From Roseithermus sacchariphilus (GTDB lineage Bacteria > Bacteroidota > Rhodothermia > Rhodothermales > MEBIC09517), in assembly GCA_003285105.1 (NCBI GenBank), contig CP030158.1, positions 372,001 through 436,000 of the forward strand: a DNA stretch of 64,000 nt. The letters run 5' to 3'. Below the pieces are notes generated by a model. It was given only the letters and a program-made list of their open reading frames with translations, made no database searches and was not told where the DNA came from. Shown here piece by piece: positions 54,609 to 62,956 of this stretch; the stretch's first letter is position 1, and each line of letters starts with the position of its first letter. The position numbers were made by a program, and so were the translations under genes.

Positions 54609-55442
54609 TCATTGCCCCCCGAGAATGACCGGCAGGCCATCGTCCCCGCTGCCGATGATGACCGTCTTGGCATTGGGCGACTGCGCCAGTTGCTGGGTGG
54701 CTTCGATCCCCTTGTACCGCAGGAACTGCGGCGACAGGCTCTGGGTGATGATGCGCTGGTACTCGGCCTGCCCCTCGGCCTCGATGCGCTTCCGCTCGGC
54801 TTCCAGTTGCTCTTTGCGCAGCGTGAACTCGTACCGCTCCGCCTCCTGCTCCTCCTCCAGCTTGCGCGCAATGGCCTGCTGAATCTGCTCGGGCAGTTGC
54901 ACGTTGCGGATCAGCACGGCGTCGACCAGCACATACTGCTGCTCGACGACCCGCTCGATCCGCTCCATGATCGCGCCCTGTAGCTCGGTGCGCCGGCTCG
55001 AATACAGCTCCTCGGGCGTAAACTGACCCACGACCTCACGCACGGCGCTGCGCAGCTCCGGCTGCACGAGCTTGCGGTAATAATCCGTCCCGTAGGTCGT
55101 GTGCAACTGCGGCAGGCTCTCCACCTCGGGCCGCCAGCGAATGGACACGTCCATCCCGATGTTGAGCCCGTCCGACGATAGCGCGTTGATGTCTTCGAGT
55201 TGCTCCTGCACCCGCGTGTCGTAGCGAATGATATCGACCCAGGGCGCGTGCACGTGCAGGCCCTCGCCGAAGACCGTCTCCAGGTCCGTCCCGCCGAAGA
55301 TGCTGTACTTCACCCCTCGCTGGCCCGAGGTGATGGTCGTCGTCATGCAGCCGCCGGCCATGCCGGCGACGATCAGAAACAGGAAAAAGCCGACGGCCAG
55401 CCGTACGGCGGCGCGCGTCAGGTTGGGATAAGAATTCGCCAT
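54609..55442 (-). CDS. SPFH/prohibitin-family membrane protein
   Basis: 277 residues from ATG 55442. One membrane segment (about 13-35, containing GGC), then a PHB/SPFH domain: TSGQRGVKYSIFGGTDLETVFGEGLHVHAPWVDIIRYDTRVQE. A long charged coiled coil follows (EEEQEAERYEFTLRKEQLEAERKRIEAEGQAEYQRI), with a C-terminal VIIGSGDDGLPVILGG. Bacterial prohibitins scaffold membrane domains and modulate proteases such as FtsH. An 88-residue upstream extension in the same frame is rejected. The gene is divergent from murB (151 bp). Confidence 0.88.
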   Translation of the reverse strand: MANSYPNLTRAAVRLAVGFFLFLIVAGMAGGCMTTTITSGQRGVKYSIFGGTDLETVFGEGLHVHAPWVDIIRYDTRVQEQLEDINALSSDGLNIGMDVSIRWRPEVESLPQLHTTYGTDYYRKLVQPELRSAVREVVGQFTPEELYSSRRTELQGAIMERIERVVEQQYVLVDAVLIRNVQLPEQIQQAIARKLEEEQEAERYEFTLRKEQLEAERKRIEAEGQAEYQRIITQSLSPQFLRYKGIEATQQLAQSPNAKTVIIGSGDDGLPVILGGQ

Positions 55443-55593
55443 GATGGGTCGAACGTCCTCTGATGAACGGGGATGGTACGGGGATGTGGAGGGCAAAGCC
55501 GGCGGTCCCGGCTCCAGGCCGTTGGCTCCGGCAACAAGACCCGTAGCGTAACGTTTACCGCCCGCCTGCTTCCAGTCAACCACCCAGCCCCGC

Positions 55594-56694
55594 ATGGGTT
55601 CATCCGACGTCCTCACCCCGGCGGCCCGCGCCGCCCTGGAGCGCCTCCTCGGCCCGGACCGCCTGCGCACCCACGTCCCCCTGGCTCCGCTGACGACCTT
55701 CCGCATCGGGGGGCCGGCTGATCTGTTCTACGAAGCCCGTTCGGCCGAGGAGCTGGCCCGCGCCGTCACGGCCGCCCGCGACCTCGGCGTGCCGTTCTTC
55801 CTGCTCGGCCTCGGGGCCAACATCCTCGTGGGGGACCTGGGCTTCCGGGGCCTCGTCATCCGCAACGCCGCCCGTCACATCCGGGTGGAGGCCGCCCGGC
55901 ACCGGATCCGGGCCGAGAGCGGCGCCATCGTCTACCCGGACCTGATCGACGCCGCCGTCTCGCACGGGCTCTCCGGCCTGGAGCATTACGCCGGCATCCC
56001 GTCGACCGTGGGCGGGGCGCTCTGGCAGAACCTGCACTTCCTCTCGCCCCCCCCGGAACGCGCCCGCACCATGTTCCTGGAAGAAGTGCTGCTCGAAGCC
56101 GACCTGCTCACGGAAGACGGCCGGCGCACGACGGTGGGGAAGGATTACTTCGATTTCGGCTATGACTACTCCATCCTGCACGTGCGCCGCGACGTGGTGC
56201 TGAGCGCCACGTTCCAGCTCGAGCCGGCCGAGGAGGCGCACCTGCGGTCCGTCATCCGGGCCAACCTCCAGTGGCGCGCCGAACGGCATCCGCCGCTGGA
56301 GACGGAGCCCAGCGCCGGCTCCATCTTCAAGAAGGTCGACGGCATCGGAGCGGGGCGGCTCATCGACGCCTGCGGGCTGCTCGGCACCCGGATCGGCGGG
56401 GCCGAGGTCACGCACCGCCACGCCAACATCATCGTCAACCGGGGGCACGCCACCGCGGCCGACGTGTGCGCCCTGATCGCCCACGTGCAGGCGGTCGTCG
56501 AGCGGGAGACGGGCTACCGGCTGGAGCCGGAGATCGCCTTCGTCGGCGAGTTTGCCCCGCCCACCTCCACGCCGCCCTACACGGTTCCGAAGCCGCCGGG
56601 CGTCCTGACGGCCCGCGAGCGCATCGCGCTGAAAAAGGAACGGGCGGATCCGATCGAAAAAAAGGCGGAGGGCGACGACCGGAAGGCGGAGTAG
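55594..56694 (+). CDS. murB: UDP-N-acetylenolpyruvoylglucosamine reductase
   Basis: FAD enzyme making UDP-MurNAc. 366 residues. FAD-binding blocks are TTFRIGGPADLFYEA, FFLLGLGANILVGD and YAGIPSTVGGALWQN. The catalytic Ser region is ETEPSAGSIFKKVDGIGAGRLIDACGLLGTRIGGAEVTHRHANIIVN. The C-terminus carries about 40 extra charged, Pro/Lys-rich residues. The GALWQN block followed by a long loop resembles type I/III variants. It ends 7 bp from the convergent ADP-ribosylglycohydrolase gene. Confidence 0.92.
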   Translation: MGSSDVLTPAARAALERLLGPDRLRTHVPLAPLTTFRIGGPADLFYEARSAEELARAVTAARDLGVPFFLLGLGANILVGDLGFRGLVIRNAARHIRVEAARHRIRAESGAIVYPDLIDAAVSHGLSGLEHYAGIPSTVGGALWQNLHFLSPPPERARTMFLEEVLLEADLLTEDGRRTTVGKDYFDFGYDYSILHVRRDVVLSATFQLEPAEEAHLRSVIRANLQWRAERHPPLETEPSAGSIFKKVDGIGAGRLIDACGLLGTRIGGAEVTHRHANIIVNRGHATAADVCALIAHVQAVVERETGYRLEPEIAFVGEFAPPTSTPPYTVPKPPGVLTARERIALKKERADPIEKKAEGDDRKAE

Positions 56695-56701
56695 GGCGGC
56701 G

Positions 56702-57667
56702 TCAGAACACGCCGAGCGCGTGGGCCAGGGCCTCAGCCTCGGCCTCCAGACGCGCAACGTCCTCCAGGCCGTCCCGCCACGCGGCCGGAAACGCCTGCCA
56801 TCCGTGGAGCGCACCCAGCGCGGCCCCGACCATCGCCCCGACGGTGTCGGCATCGCCGCCGACGTTGATGGCCGAGAGCAGCGTGGCCTCGATCAGCGAC
56901 GGGTTGCGGGCGAACATGGCCGCGGCGAAAGGCCAGGCCTCGTCGGCCAGCAGTCCGGTGCCGTTGCACCGATCCTGCAGATCCAGCGGGAACTCGTCCA
57001 GCGCGTGAGCGAGCCCCCGGAGCCGATCCGACACGCGGGAATCCGCACCGGCCTGCGCCTCGGCCCAGGCCGTCGTCTCGATCAGCGCCGCCCAGAAGGC
57101 CTCGGCGTCGAAGGTCGCGGGGGTGTGCCGCAGCGCCTCGCGCACGACGAAGGCCTGCCCGAAGCCGGCGGCGACGGACGCCGGATGGCGATGGGTGATC
57201 CTCAGGATCGGCTGGATGAAGCGGAAGGCCTGCTCCCGGGCAGCCCCGGCGACGGCCCACCAGACGCCCAGCGGCGCGGCGCGCATGGCCGCTCCGCCGG
57301 TGGGCACAGCGGCGTCCCCGGCCGCATCCCACGCCGCCCCGCCGGCCAGCCGGTCGATGGCGGCGCGGCTCGTCGGCCCCCAGCGGCGCGCCTCGGGCCG
57401 GAGGGCGAGGTAGGCCCCGGCCACCCGTGCCGGGAGCTCGACGGGATCGGCCGACGCCGTCAGCACCCGCACGAGGGCAAAGGTAAACTGCGTATCATCG
57501 GTCCATTGCCCCGCCGTCAGATCGCCGCGCTTTTCATCGGCCGTGTAGCCCTTGATGCCTTTATAATACATGCGGACGTTCTGGTGGCTGAGGCCCTCGA
57601 CCGGCATGCCCAGGGCATCGCCGACGGCGGTGCCCAGCAGGGCACCTTTGATGGAATCGACAGTCAT
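56702..57667 (-). CDS. ADP-ribosylglycohydrolase-family protein
   Basis: 321 residues. Family signature: GTAVGDALGMPVEG at the N-terminus, then QWTDDTQFTFALVRVL (metal-binding Asp pair), and NVGGDADTVGAMVGAALGALHG near the C-terminus (second metal site). Members remove ADP-ribose from proteins or nucleic acids, or are inactive relatives such as dinitrogenase reductase-activating glycohydrolase (DraG). No ADP-ribosyltransferase or nitrogen-fixation gene lies nearby, so the target is unknown. The start is 117 bp from the divergent ccmB gene. Confidence 0.9.
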   Translation of the reverse strand: MTVDSIKGALLGTAVGDALGMPVEGLSHQNVRMYYKGIKGYTADEKRGDLTAGQWTDDTQFTFALVRVLTASADPVELPARVAGAYLALRPEARRWGPTSRAAIDRLAGGAAWDAAGDAAVPTGGAAMRAAPLGVWWAVAGAAREQAFRFIQPILRITHRHPASVAAGFGQAFVVREALRHTPATFDAEAFWAALIETTAWAEAQAGADSRVSDRLRGLAHALDEFPLDLQDRCNGTGLLADEAWPFAAAMFARNPSLIEATLLSAINVGGDADTVGAMVGAALGALHGWQAFPAAWRDGLEDVARLEAEAEALAHALGVF

Positions 57668-57734
57668 GAGATGAATTTGCCATTGAAGCCGGACGGACGG
57701 GCGGCGGCGGGTTCGCCCTCACCGGCTCCGCCCG

Positions 57735-57742
57735 CTATCTTT
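57735..57742 (+). promoter_or_regulatory. candidate -7 element (TATCTTTC) before ccmB
   Basis: TATCTTTC matches TAnnTTTG at seven of eight positions, 42 bp before the ccmB start. Confidence 0.35.
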
Positions 57743-57784
57743 CGCGCTGCGCCCCGTCGTCCCCCGGCCGATCCGCCCGCTTCC

Positions 57785-58471
57785 ATGACCGACGCCGTCA
57801 TCGCCTGGCTCTCCGGTGCCTGGGCCGTCTTCGAGAAAGACGCCCGGCTGGAGCTGCGGAGCCGGTATGCGATCAACATGCTGCTGATGTTCGTGCTGGC
57901 GTCGCTGCTGCTGGTGACCTTCGGCATCGGGCAGGAGCCGGTGAGCACTCGCGTGCAGGCGGCGCTGCTGTGGGTGGTGATGCTGTTCTCCGCCGCCGTG
58001 GGGCTGGGGCGGGCCTTCATCAGCGAAGAGGAACGCGGGACGGTGCTGCTGCTCCGGCTCAACACGCGGGGCAGCATGGTCTACGCGGGCAAGCTGCTGT
58101 TCAACTTTCTGCTGGTGCTGGGACTGAACCTCGTAGCGATTTCCGCGTTCCTCGTGCTGCTCGGCGTCGAGGTACGTGTGCCGGGGCTGCTGGCCCTGAC
58201 GGTGGTGCTGGGCGGGCTGGGCCTGTCCGGCGCGACGACGCTCCTGGCGGCCCTGATCGCCCGCACGGCCAACCGGGGGCCGCTGCTGCCGGTCCTGCTG
58301 TTTCCGCTGCTGGTGCCGCTGCTGCTCTCGGCCGTCAGCGCCACACGCCACGCCCTGCCCGACGGAGGCGGCTGGCCCGCCGCGTCCGGCGAGTTGCTGA
58401 CGCTCACGGGCTTCGCCGGCACCGTCATCACCGCCGCCGTGCTGCTGTTCGATTACGTCTGGTATGATTGA
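57785..58471 (+). CDS. ccmB: haem ABC exporter permease CcmB
   Basis: 228 residues with six membrane helices. Family blocks are FEKDARLELRSRYAINMLLMFVLASLLLVTF near the start, GLGRAFISEEERGTVLLLRL, and ALIARTANRGPLLPVLLFPLLVPLLLSAV. CcmB pairs with the ATPase CcmA (not in the window) in System I cytochrome c maturation. It is first of ccmB-ccmC-ccmD-ccmE. The longer upstream frame is the shadow of the glycohydrolase gene. Confidence 0.92.
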   Translation: MTDAVIAWLSGAWAVFEKDARLELRSRYAINMLLMFVLASLLLVTFGIGQEPVSTRVQAALLWVVMLFSAAVGLGRAFISEEERGTVLLLRLNTRGSMVYAGKLLFNFLLVLGLNLVAISAFLVLLGVEVRVPGLLALTVVLGGLGLSGATTLLAALIARTANRGPLLPVLLFPLLVPLLLSAVSATRHALPDGGGWPAASGELLTLTGFAGTVITAAVLLFDYVWYD

Positions 58472-58562
58472 CAGCCGTCAGCCGTCAGCTTGCAGCCGTC
58501 AGCCGTCAGCTTGCAGCCGTCAGCGGTCAGCCAGCAGCGTTCAGCCCGAAGCCCACAGCCCA
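58472..58562 (+). repeat. thirteen heptanucleotide units before ccmC
   Basis: Consecutive 7-bp units: CAGCCGT, CAGCCGT, CAGCTTG (this triplet twice), then CAGCCGT, CAGCGGT, CAGCCAG, CAGCGTT, CAGCCCG, AAGCCCA and CAGCCCA. They fill almost the whole ccmB-ccmC spacer, starting one base after the ccmB stop and ending 7 bp before the ccmC ATG. Confidence 0.92.
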
Positions 58563-58569
58563 CTTTCCC

Positions 58570-59292
58570 ATGCCTGGTGCCCTGCCTGATATCGACCTCC
58601 GGCGGTATCGCTGGATCCGCAACGGCGTCGTCGTGTGGATGACGGCGGTGCTGCTCGGAGCTTTTCTGCTGGACATCCCCCGCATCAACATCCTGGAGCA
58701 CACGGCCCGCAACCTCTATTTCCACGTGCCGATGTGGTTCACGATGATGGCCGCCTTCTTCGTCTCGGCCTACCACTCGTTCCGCTACCTTCAGACCGAA
58801 GCACCGGTGCGAGACGTGCGGGCGGAGCAGGCCGCCGTCGTCGGGGCGCTCTTCGGCATCCTGGGCCTGCTGACGGGGATGATGTGGGCGCGCTTCACGT
58901 GGTACGTGGGCACGGGCAAGTGGTGGAACTTCGACCCGAAGCAGACGATGGCGGCGGTGCAGCTGCTGATCTACGGGGCGTACTTCGTCCTCCGCTCCAG
59001 CATCGAGGAGCCGCGCAAACGCGCCCGGATCGCGGCCGTCTACAACCTCTTCGCCGCCGTTACGCTGCCGTTCCTGCTCTACGTGCTGCCCCGCCAGATG
59101 GAGAGCCTGCACCCCGGCGCCGAGGGCAACCCGGCCTTCAGCGACATCACCCACCCGATCATGCGGCTCGTCTTCTACCCGGCCTGCATCGGCTTCATCG
59201 GGCTGTTCTGGGTGCTCTACACGCAGCGCGTGCGCATGACCCTCGTGCGAAAACGCCTCCAAGACCACCTCGACCCCGAACCTGCCCTCTGA
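58570..59292 (+). CDS. ccmC: cytochrome c maturation protein CcmC
   Basis: 240 residues with six membrane helices. The Trp-rich haem-handling loop is seen as GTGKWWNFDPKQT near residue 118. Conserved His residues lie in YFHVPMWF and DITHPIMRLV. CcmC loads haem onto CcmE. The start is ATG 58570; the earlier frame consists only of the heptamer repeat translation. It lies 98 bp after ccmB and 34 bp before the ccmD-like gene. Confidence 0.92.
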   Translation: MPGALPDIDLRRYRWIRNGVVVWMTAVLLGAFLLDIPRINILEHTARNLYFHVPMWFTMMAAFFVSAYHSFRYLQTEAPVRDVRAEQAAVVGALFGILGLLTGMMWARFTWYVGTGKWWNFDPKQTMAAVQLLIYGAYFVLRSSIEEPRKRARIAAVYNLFAAVTLPFLLYVLPRQMESLHPGAEGNPAFSDITHPIMRLVFYPACIGFIGLFWVLYTQRVRMTLVRKRLQDHLDPEPAL

Positions 59293-59326
59293 CTTCCGAG
59301 TTGCATCCTCGCCACGCCCCCGCGCC

Positions 59327-59608
59327 ATGACCATCCACCCGCTCCATACCCTCCCCGACTCGACGCAGGCCGGTCTTTCGACCCCCTACGACAGCGTGTG
59401 GGCGACCGCCGGCGTCCCCACCGCCGAGCCGGTCGGGCTGGAACGGGTGATGCTGGCCGAGGACAAGCTCTACGTCGTCCTGGCCGTCGTGCTGATCATC
59501 TGGGCGGGGGTGCTCGTGTTCCTGTTCCGCAACGACCGCCGCCTGGCGCGCCTGGAGCGCCGCCTGGAGCAGGGGACGCCCCCCGAACCGGGGACGCACC
59601 TCGACTGA
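59327..59608 (+). CDS. CcmD-like small membrane protein
   Basis: 93 residues. One membrane helix (about 48-67, LYVVLAVVLIIWAGVLVFLF) followed by the charged RNDRRLARLERRLEQG tail, the pattern of CcmD. The first 45 residues are an unusual polar leader. CcmD releases holo-CcmE from the CcmC complex. Position between ccmC and ccmE supports the call more than sequence does. Confidence 0.75.
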   Translation: MTIHPLHTLPDSTQAGLSTPYDSVWATAGVPTAEPVGLERVMLAEDKLYVVLAVVLIIWAGVLVFLFRNDRRLARLERRLEQGTPPEPGTHLD

Positions 59609-59667
59609 GGCGCCCCGCGGGATCGTCCTCTCCCTTCTTGTCCTCCACAACCGACCGTTCTCCTCCG

Positions 59668-60063
59668 ATGAAGCCCAAAACGATCGTTGGTCTGACGCTG
59701 ATGGTAGGGTTTGCCTCGCTGCTGCTGCTCAACTTCGGCGAGCAGGTAGGCGGCTACATGGACTTCACCCAGGCGGCCGAAACCGGCGCCCGGGCGCACG
59801 TGGTGGGCTACTGGGTGGAGGAGCAACCCGTCCGCTACGACCAGCAGCGCAACGTCTTCAGCTTCCACATGCGCGACGAGCACGGCACCGTGCGCGAGGT
59901 GCACTACCTGAACCCGAAGCCGGCGAACTTCGAGGACGCGGAGAAGCTGGTGGTCGAGGGCAGCATGCAGGGCGACGTCTTCGTGGCCGAGCACATCCTG
60001 GTCAAGTGCCCCTCGAAGTACAACGACACGTCCGGCCTCGACGCCGTGCCGGCCAACTCCTGA
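59668..60063 (+). CDS. ccmE: haem chaperone CcmE, CxxxY type
   Basis: 131 residues. N-terminal membrane helix (about 6-24), then an OB-fold domain. The haem-binding region reads HILVKCPSKYND: Cys114 takes the place of the usual His, and Tyr118 follows four residues on (CxxxY). This is the variant System I form known from archaea and some bacteria such as Desulfovibrio, where CcmH is missing. ccmA, ccmF, ccmG and ccmH are not in the window. It ends the ccmBCDE operon. Confidence 0.92.
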   Translation: MKPKTIVGLTLMVGFASLLLLNFGEQVGGYMDFTQAAETGARAHVVGYWVEEQPVRYDQQRNVFSFHMRDEHGTVREVHYLNPKPANFEDAEKLVVEGSMQGDVFVAEHILVKCPSKYNDTSGLDAVPANS

Positions 60064-60079
60064 CCCTGCCGGCCCGACT

Positions 60080-60529
60080 ATGCGGAAGGCCCTTCTCCTG
60101 CTGGCGCTCGTGCTCGCCGGCGGCCTCGTGGCCTCCCGGCTGCTGACCACGGACCCCGCGGCCTTCCCGCCAGAGGACGGCCCCCCGAACCCCCTTCCCC
60201 CCTGCCCGGATACGCCCAACTGCGTCCGGACGACGTGGGTCTACGCCGTCGGGGCGGACACGCTGTTCACGGCGGCCCGGACGGCGCTGGAGGTCACCGG
60301 CGCCGAGGGCGTCGTCGCCGACGCCGCCGCCCGCCGCCTCGATGCCGTCTACCGCGCCGGCCTCTTCCGGGACGACGTGGCCGTGCTCGTGGAGCCCTAC
60401 GGCGAAGGCGCCGCGCTCCACCTGCGCAGCGCCAGCCGCGTGGGCTACAGTGACCTCGGCGTCAACGGCCGCCGGGTACGCCGCATCCGGGACGCCCTCC
60501 GGGACGCGCTGGCTTCCGCCCCCCGCTGA
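60080..60529 (+). CDS. DUF1499-family exported protein
   Basis: 149 residues. N-terminal signal or anchor (LLLLALVLAGGLVASRLL), then PLPPCPDTPNCVRTTW and a C-terminal LRSASRVGYSDLGVNGRRVRRIRDAL. That set is the DUF1499 signature. Role unknown in the family. It follows ccmE by 16 bp and may be co-transcribed. The 3' end faces mgtE with a 14-bp gap. Confidence 0.88.
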   Translation: MRKALLLLALVLAGGLVASRLLTTDPAAFPPEDGPPNPLPPCPDTPNCVRTTWVYAVGADTLFTAARTALEVTGAEGVVADAAARRLDAVYRAGLFRDDVAVLVEPYGEGAALHLRSASRVGYSDLGVNGRRVRRIRDALRDALASAPR

Positions 60530-60543
60530 GGCACGCCCAGGCC

Positions 60544-61950
60544 TTACGACAGGTAGAAGTGGGTGGCGAGCCAGAAGAAGATGAGCGTGCCGAGGATGTC
60601 GTTGCTGCCGGTGATGAACGGGCCGGTGGCAATGGCCGGGTCGACGCCCAGCCGCTCGAGCAGCAGCGGGATCGCCGCACCGATGATCGTAGCCAGGACG
60701 ATGACGATCATCAGCGCGACGCCGGCCGTCAGCGCCAGCCGGGGGGCATCGGCAATCTTCTCGGGCGCGAACGTGCCGACGAGCACGATGCAGAGGCCCA
60801 GCACCAGCGCCGCCAGGAAGCCGTTGAGCAGGCCCACCAGCAACTCCTTGACCAGGCGCCGGGCAATGTCGCTGACCCAGACGTCGCCCGAGGCCAGGCC
60901 CTGCACGGCGATGGCCGAGCTCTGGATGCCGGCGTTGCCTGCCGTCGCCATCACGATGGGGATGAAGCTGGCCAGCACCGGCACCGCAGACAGCGCTCCG
61001 GTGAACGTGCCGATCACGAACGCCGCCACGCCCGAGCCGACCATCCCCGCCAGGATCCACGGCAGCCGCCCGCGCACGATGCGCGCCACGGAGTCCGTGG
61101 GCTCCTCATCGCCGGTCACACCGCTCATGCGCTGGATGTCCTCCTCCGCCTCCTCGCGCAGGACGTCCACGACGTCGTCGATCGTGATGCGGCCCATCAG
61201 CCGGCCCTCGGCATCGACGACGGGCAGCGATACCAGGTCGTAGCGCTCCATGATGCGCGCCACCTCCTCCTGATCCGCCTCCACCGGCACGGTGATCAGG
61301 TCCGTCTCCATCACCTCGCTCATGCGTGTGCCGGGCGGCGACAACAGGATGCGCTTGAGCGGCACGATGCCGAGCAGACGATGCGCCTCGTCCACGATGA
61401 ACACGCCGTAGATGTCCACATCCTCGGCGTGGCGGCGCACCTCCTCGGTCACCTGCTCCACCGTCCACGACGGCAGGGCGGCCACGTATTCGCGGTCCAT
61501 GAGGCCGCCGGCCGTCTCTTCGTCGTAGACCAGCAGCTGCTTGATCTCGTCGGCATCCTCCAGATCCGGCAGCACCTCCCGCGCCACCTCCTCCGGCAGG
61601 TCGGCCAGCACGTCGGCGGCGTCGTCGGTGTCGAGTTCATCGACCAGCTCGGTGATCCGCGACGGGTCGACCTCGCGCAGCAGCCGCGCCCGGAAGGTGC
61701 TGTCCAGTTCCGCCAGGACCTCGCCGGCCACGTCGGCCGGCAGCCACTCGAACAGGCGCTTGGCCTCCTCCAGGGGCAGGTGGCTCAGGATGCGCTCGAT
61801 GTCGGCCGGGTAGAGGTCGGCAATCAGGTTGAGCACCATCGCCTGCTGGCCGGCCTCGATCAGGGCCTCCAGGTTCTCCGCCAGTTCGGCACTCACGTCC
61901 AGCGGACTGCCGGAACGCTCGGTGACTTCGACGAGGGATGGTTCGGGCAT
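60544..61950 (-). CDS. mgtE: magnesium transporter MgtE
   Basis: 468 residues. The N-terminal superhelical domain comes first (ALIEAGQQAMVLNLIADLYPADIERILSHLPLEEAKRLFEWL; TDDAADVLADLPEEVAREVL). The CBS pair follows, then five membrane helices, with PIVMATAGNAGIQSSAIAVQGLASGDV as the pore signature near residue 335. The cytoplasmic domains sense Mg2+ and close the channel. It follows rsmA by 58 bp on the same strand, so no separate M-box riboswitch leader fits. Confidence 0.94.
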   Translation of the reverse strand: MPEPSLVEVTERSGSPLDVSAELAENLEALIEAGQQAMVLNLIADLYPADIERILSHLPLEEAKRLFEWLPADVAGEVLAELDSTFRARLLREVDPSRITELVDELDTDDAADVLADLPEEVAREVLPDLEDADEIKQLLVYDEETAGGLMDREYVAALPSWTVEQVTEEVRRHAEDVDIYGVFIVDEAHRLLGIVPLKRILLSPPGTRMSEVMETDLITVPVEADQEEVARIMERYDLVSLPVVDAEGRLMGRITIDDVVDVLREEAEEDIQRMSGVTGDEEPTDSVARIVRGRLPWILAGMVGSGVAAFVIGTFTGALSAVPVLASFIPIVMATAGNAGIQSSAIAVQGLASGDVWVSDIARRLVKELLVGLLNGFLAALVLGLCIVLVGTFAPEKIADAPRLALTAGVALMIVIVLATIIGAAIPLLLERLGVDPAIATGPFITGSNDILGTLIFFWLATHFYLS

Positions 61951-62008
61951 GGGGGGAGCAGGAGGCTGGGCGGACGCAGGGGGAGAACGATCGGGGAAGA
62001 CGGCCCCC

Positions 62009-62800
62009 TCAAGATAGGGCTGGAGGGGGCGAAAGATGGCGGGTGAGCAAGACGAATTCGGCCGGCGTCAGTTCCTCCGCCCGGCGCCCCTCCCACCCCT
62101 CCGGCAGCGCCGCCCCGGACGCCTCCGTCCAGCGGCGCAGGCTGTTGCGCAGCGTCTTGCGACGCTGGTTGAAAGCGGCCCGGACGACCTCCCGCAGCGC
62201 ATCGTAGTCTACCTCCGGCTCGGCCTCGCCGAAGTGCAGGCGGACGACGGTGCTCGTGACGTCCGGCCGGGGGTAGAACACGTTCCGCGACACGTTGAAC
62301 AGCCGCTCGGGGCGGGCATAGAGCTGCAGGATGACGCTGAGGATGCCGTAGGCCTTGGTTCGCGGCGCCGCGACGAGGCGGTCGGCCACTTCGCGTTGCA
62401 TCATCACCACCGCCTCGCGCAGGTGCCGGCGGGCGTCGAGCAGGCCGAACAGGATGGGGCTGGTGATGTGGTAGGGCAGGTTGCCGATGACGTAGAGCCG
62501 CCCGCCGCCCTTCTCGGCCACCAGCGCGGCCCAGTCCGCCGCCAGCACATCGGTGTGCCGCACGTCCAGGCGGGGGTATGCGGCCTGCAGGTAGGCCACC
62601 GCCCGCTCATCGACCTCCAGCGCCGTGAGCCGGGGATGGCGCGCCAGGAGCGGCCCGGTCAGCGCCCCCGTCCCCGGCCCGATCTCGACGACGGGATCCT
62701 CCGGCCCGGCCCGCAGCGCCCCGACGATCTTCCCGATCGTGTTCGGGTCCTGCAGGAAGTTCTGACCGAGACTTTTCCGGGGGCGGGGAGCCTGGGGCAT
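62009..62800 (-). CDS. rsmA: 16S rRNA dimethyladenosine transferase
   Basis: Dimethylates A1518 and A1519 of 16S rRNA. 263 residues. KSLGQNFLQDPNTIGKIV near the start, SAM motif VVEIGPGTGALTGPLL, catalytic VIGNLPYHITSPILF, and VMMQREVADRLVA. NVFYPRPDVTSTVVRL and FNQRRKTLRNSL are the C-terminal blocks. A Met nine codons upstream is possible; ATG 62800 is preferred. It leads into mgtE on the same transcript. Confidence 0.95.
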   Translation of the reverse strand: MPQAPRPRKSLGQNFLQDPNTIGKIVGALRAGPEDPVVEIGPGTGALTGPLLARHPRLTALEVDERAVAYLQAAYPRLDVRHTDVLAADWAALVAEKGGGRLYVIGNLPYHITSPILFGLLDARRHLREAVVMMQREVADRLVAAPRTKAYGILSVILQLYARPERLFNVSRNVFYPRPDVTSTVVRLHFGEAEPEVDYDALREVVRAAFNQRRKTLRNSLRRWTEASGAALPEGWEGRRAEELTPAEFVLLTRHLSPPPALS

Positions 62801-62956
62801 GGAGGCCGGGGGGCGTCGGGAAAACACAAAACGGGGAAAAGGAGAACGGGGGGCTCCCGTCGGCCGGGTCGCACGTCGTCCGGGGACCGATGTTCACCGT
62901 TCGTCGTCCGGCCGTCCCACCGCCCCTCTGCACCACACGCCGGCGGACCGCCGCCC

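Noticed and set aside
58472-58562. CRISPR array
   Set aside because: The 7-bp units are contiguous without spacers and no cas gene is present.
61951-62008. M-box Mg2+ riboswitch before mgtE
   Set aside because: Only 58 bp separate it from rsmA, too short for an M-box.
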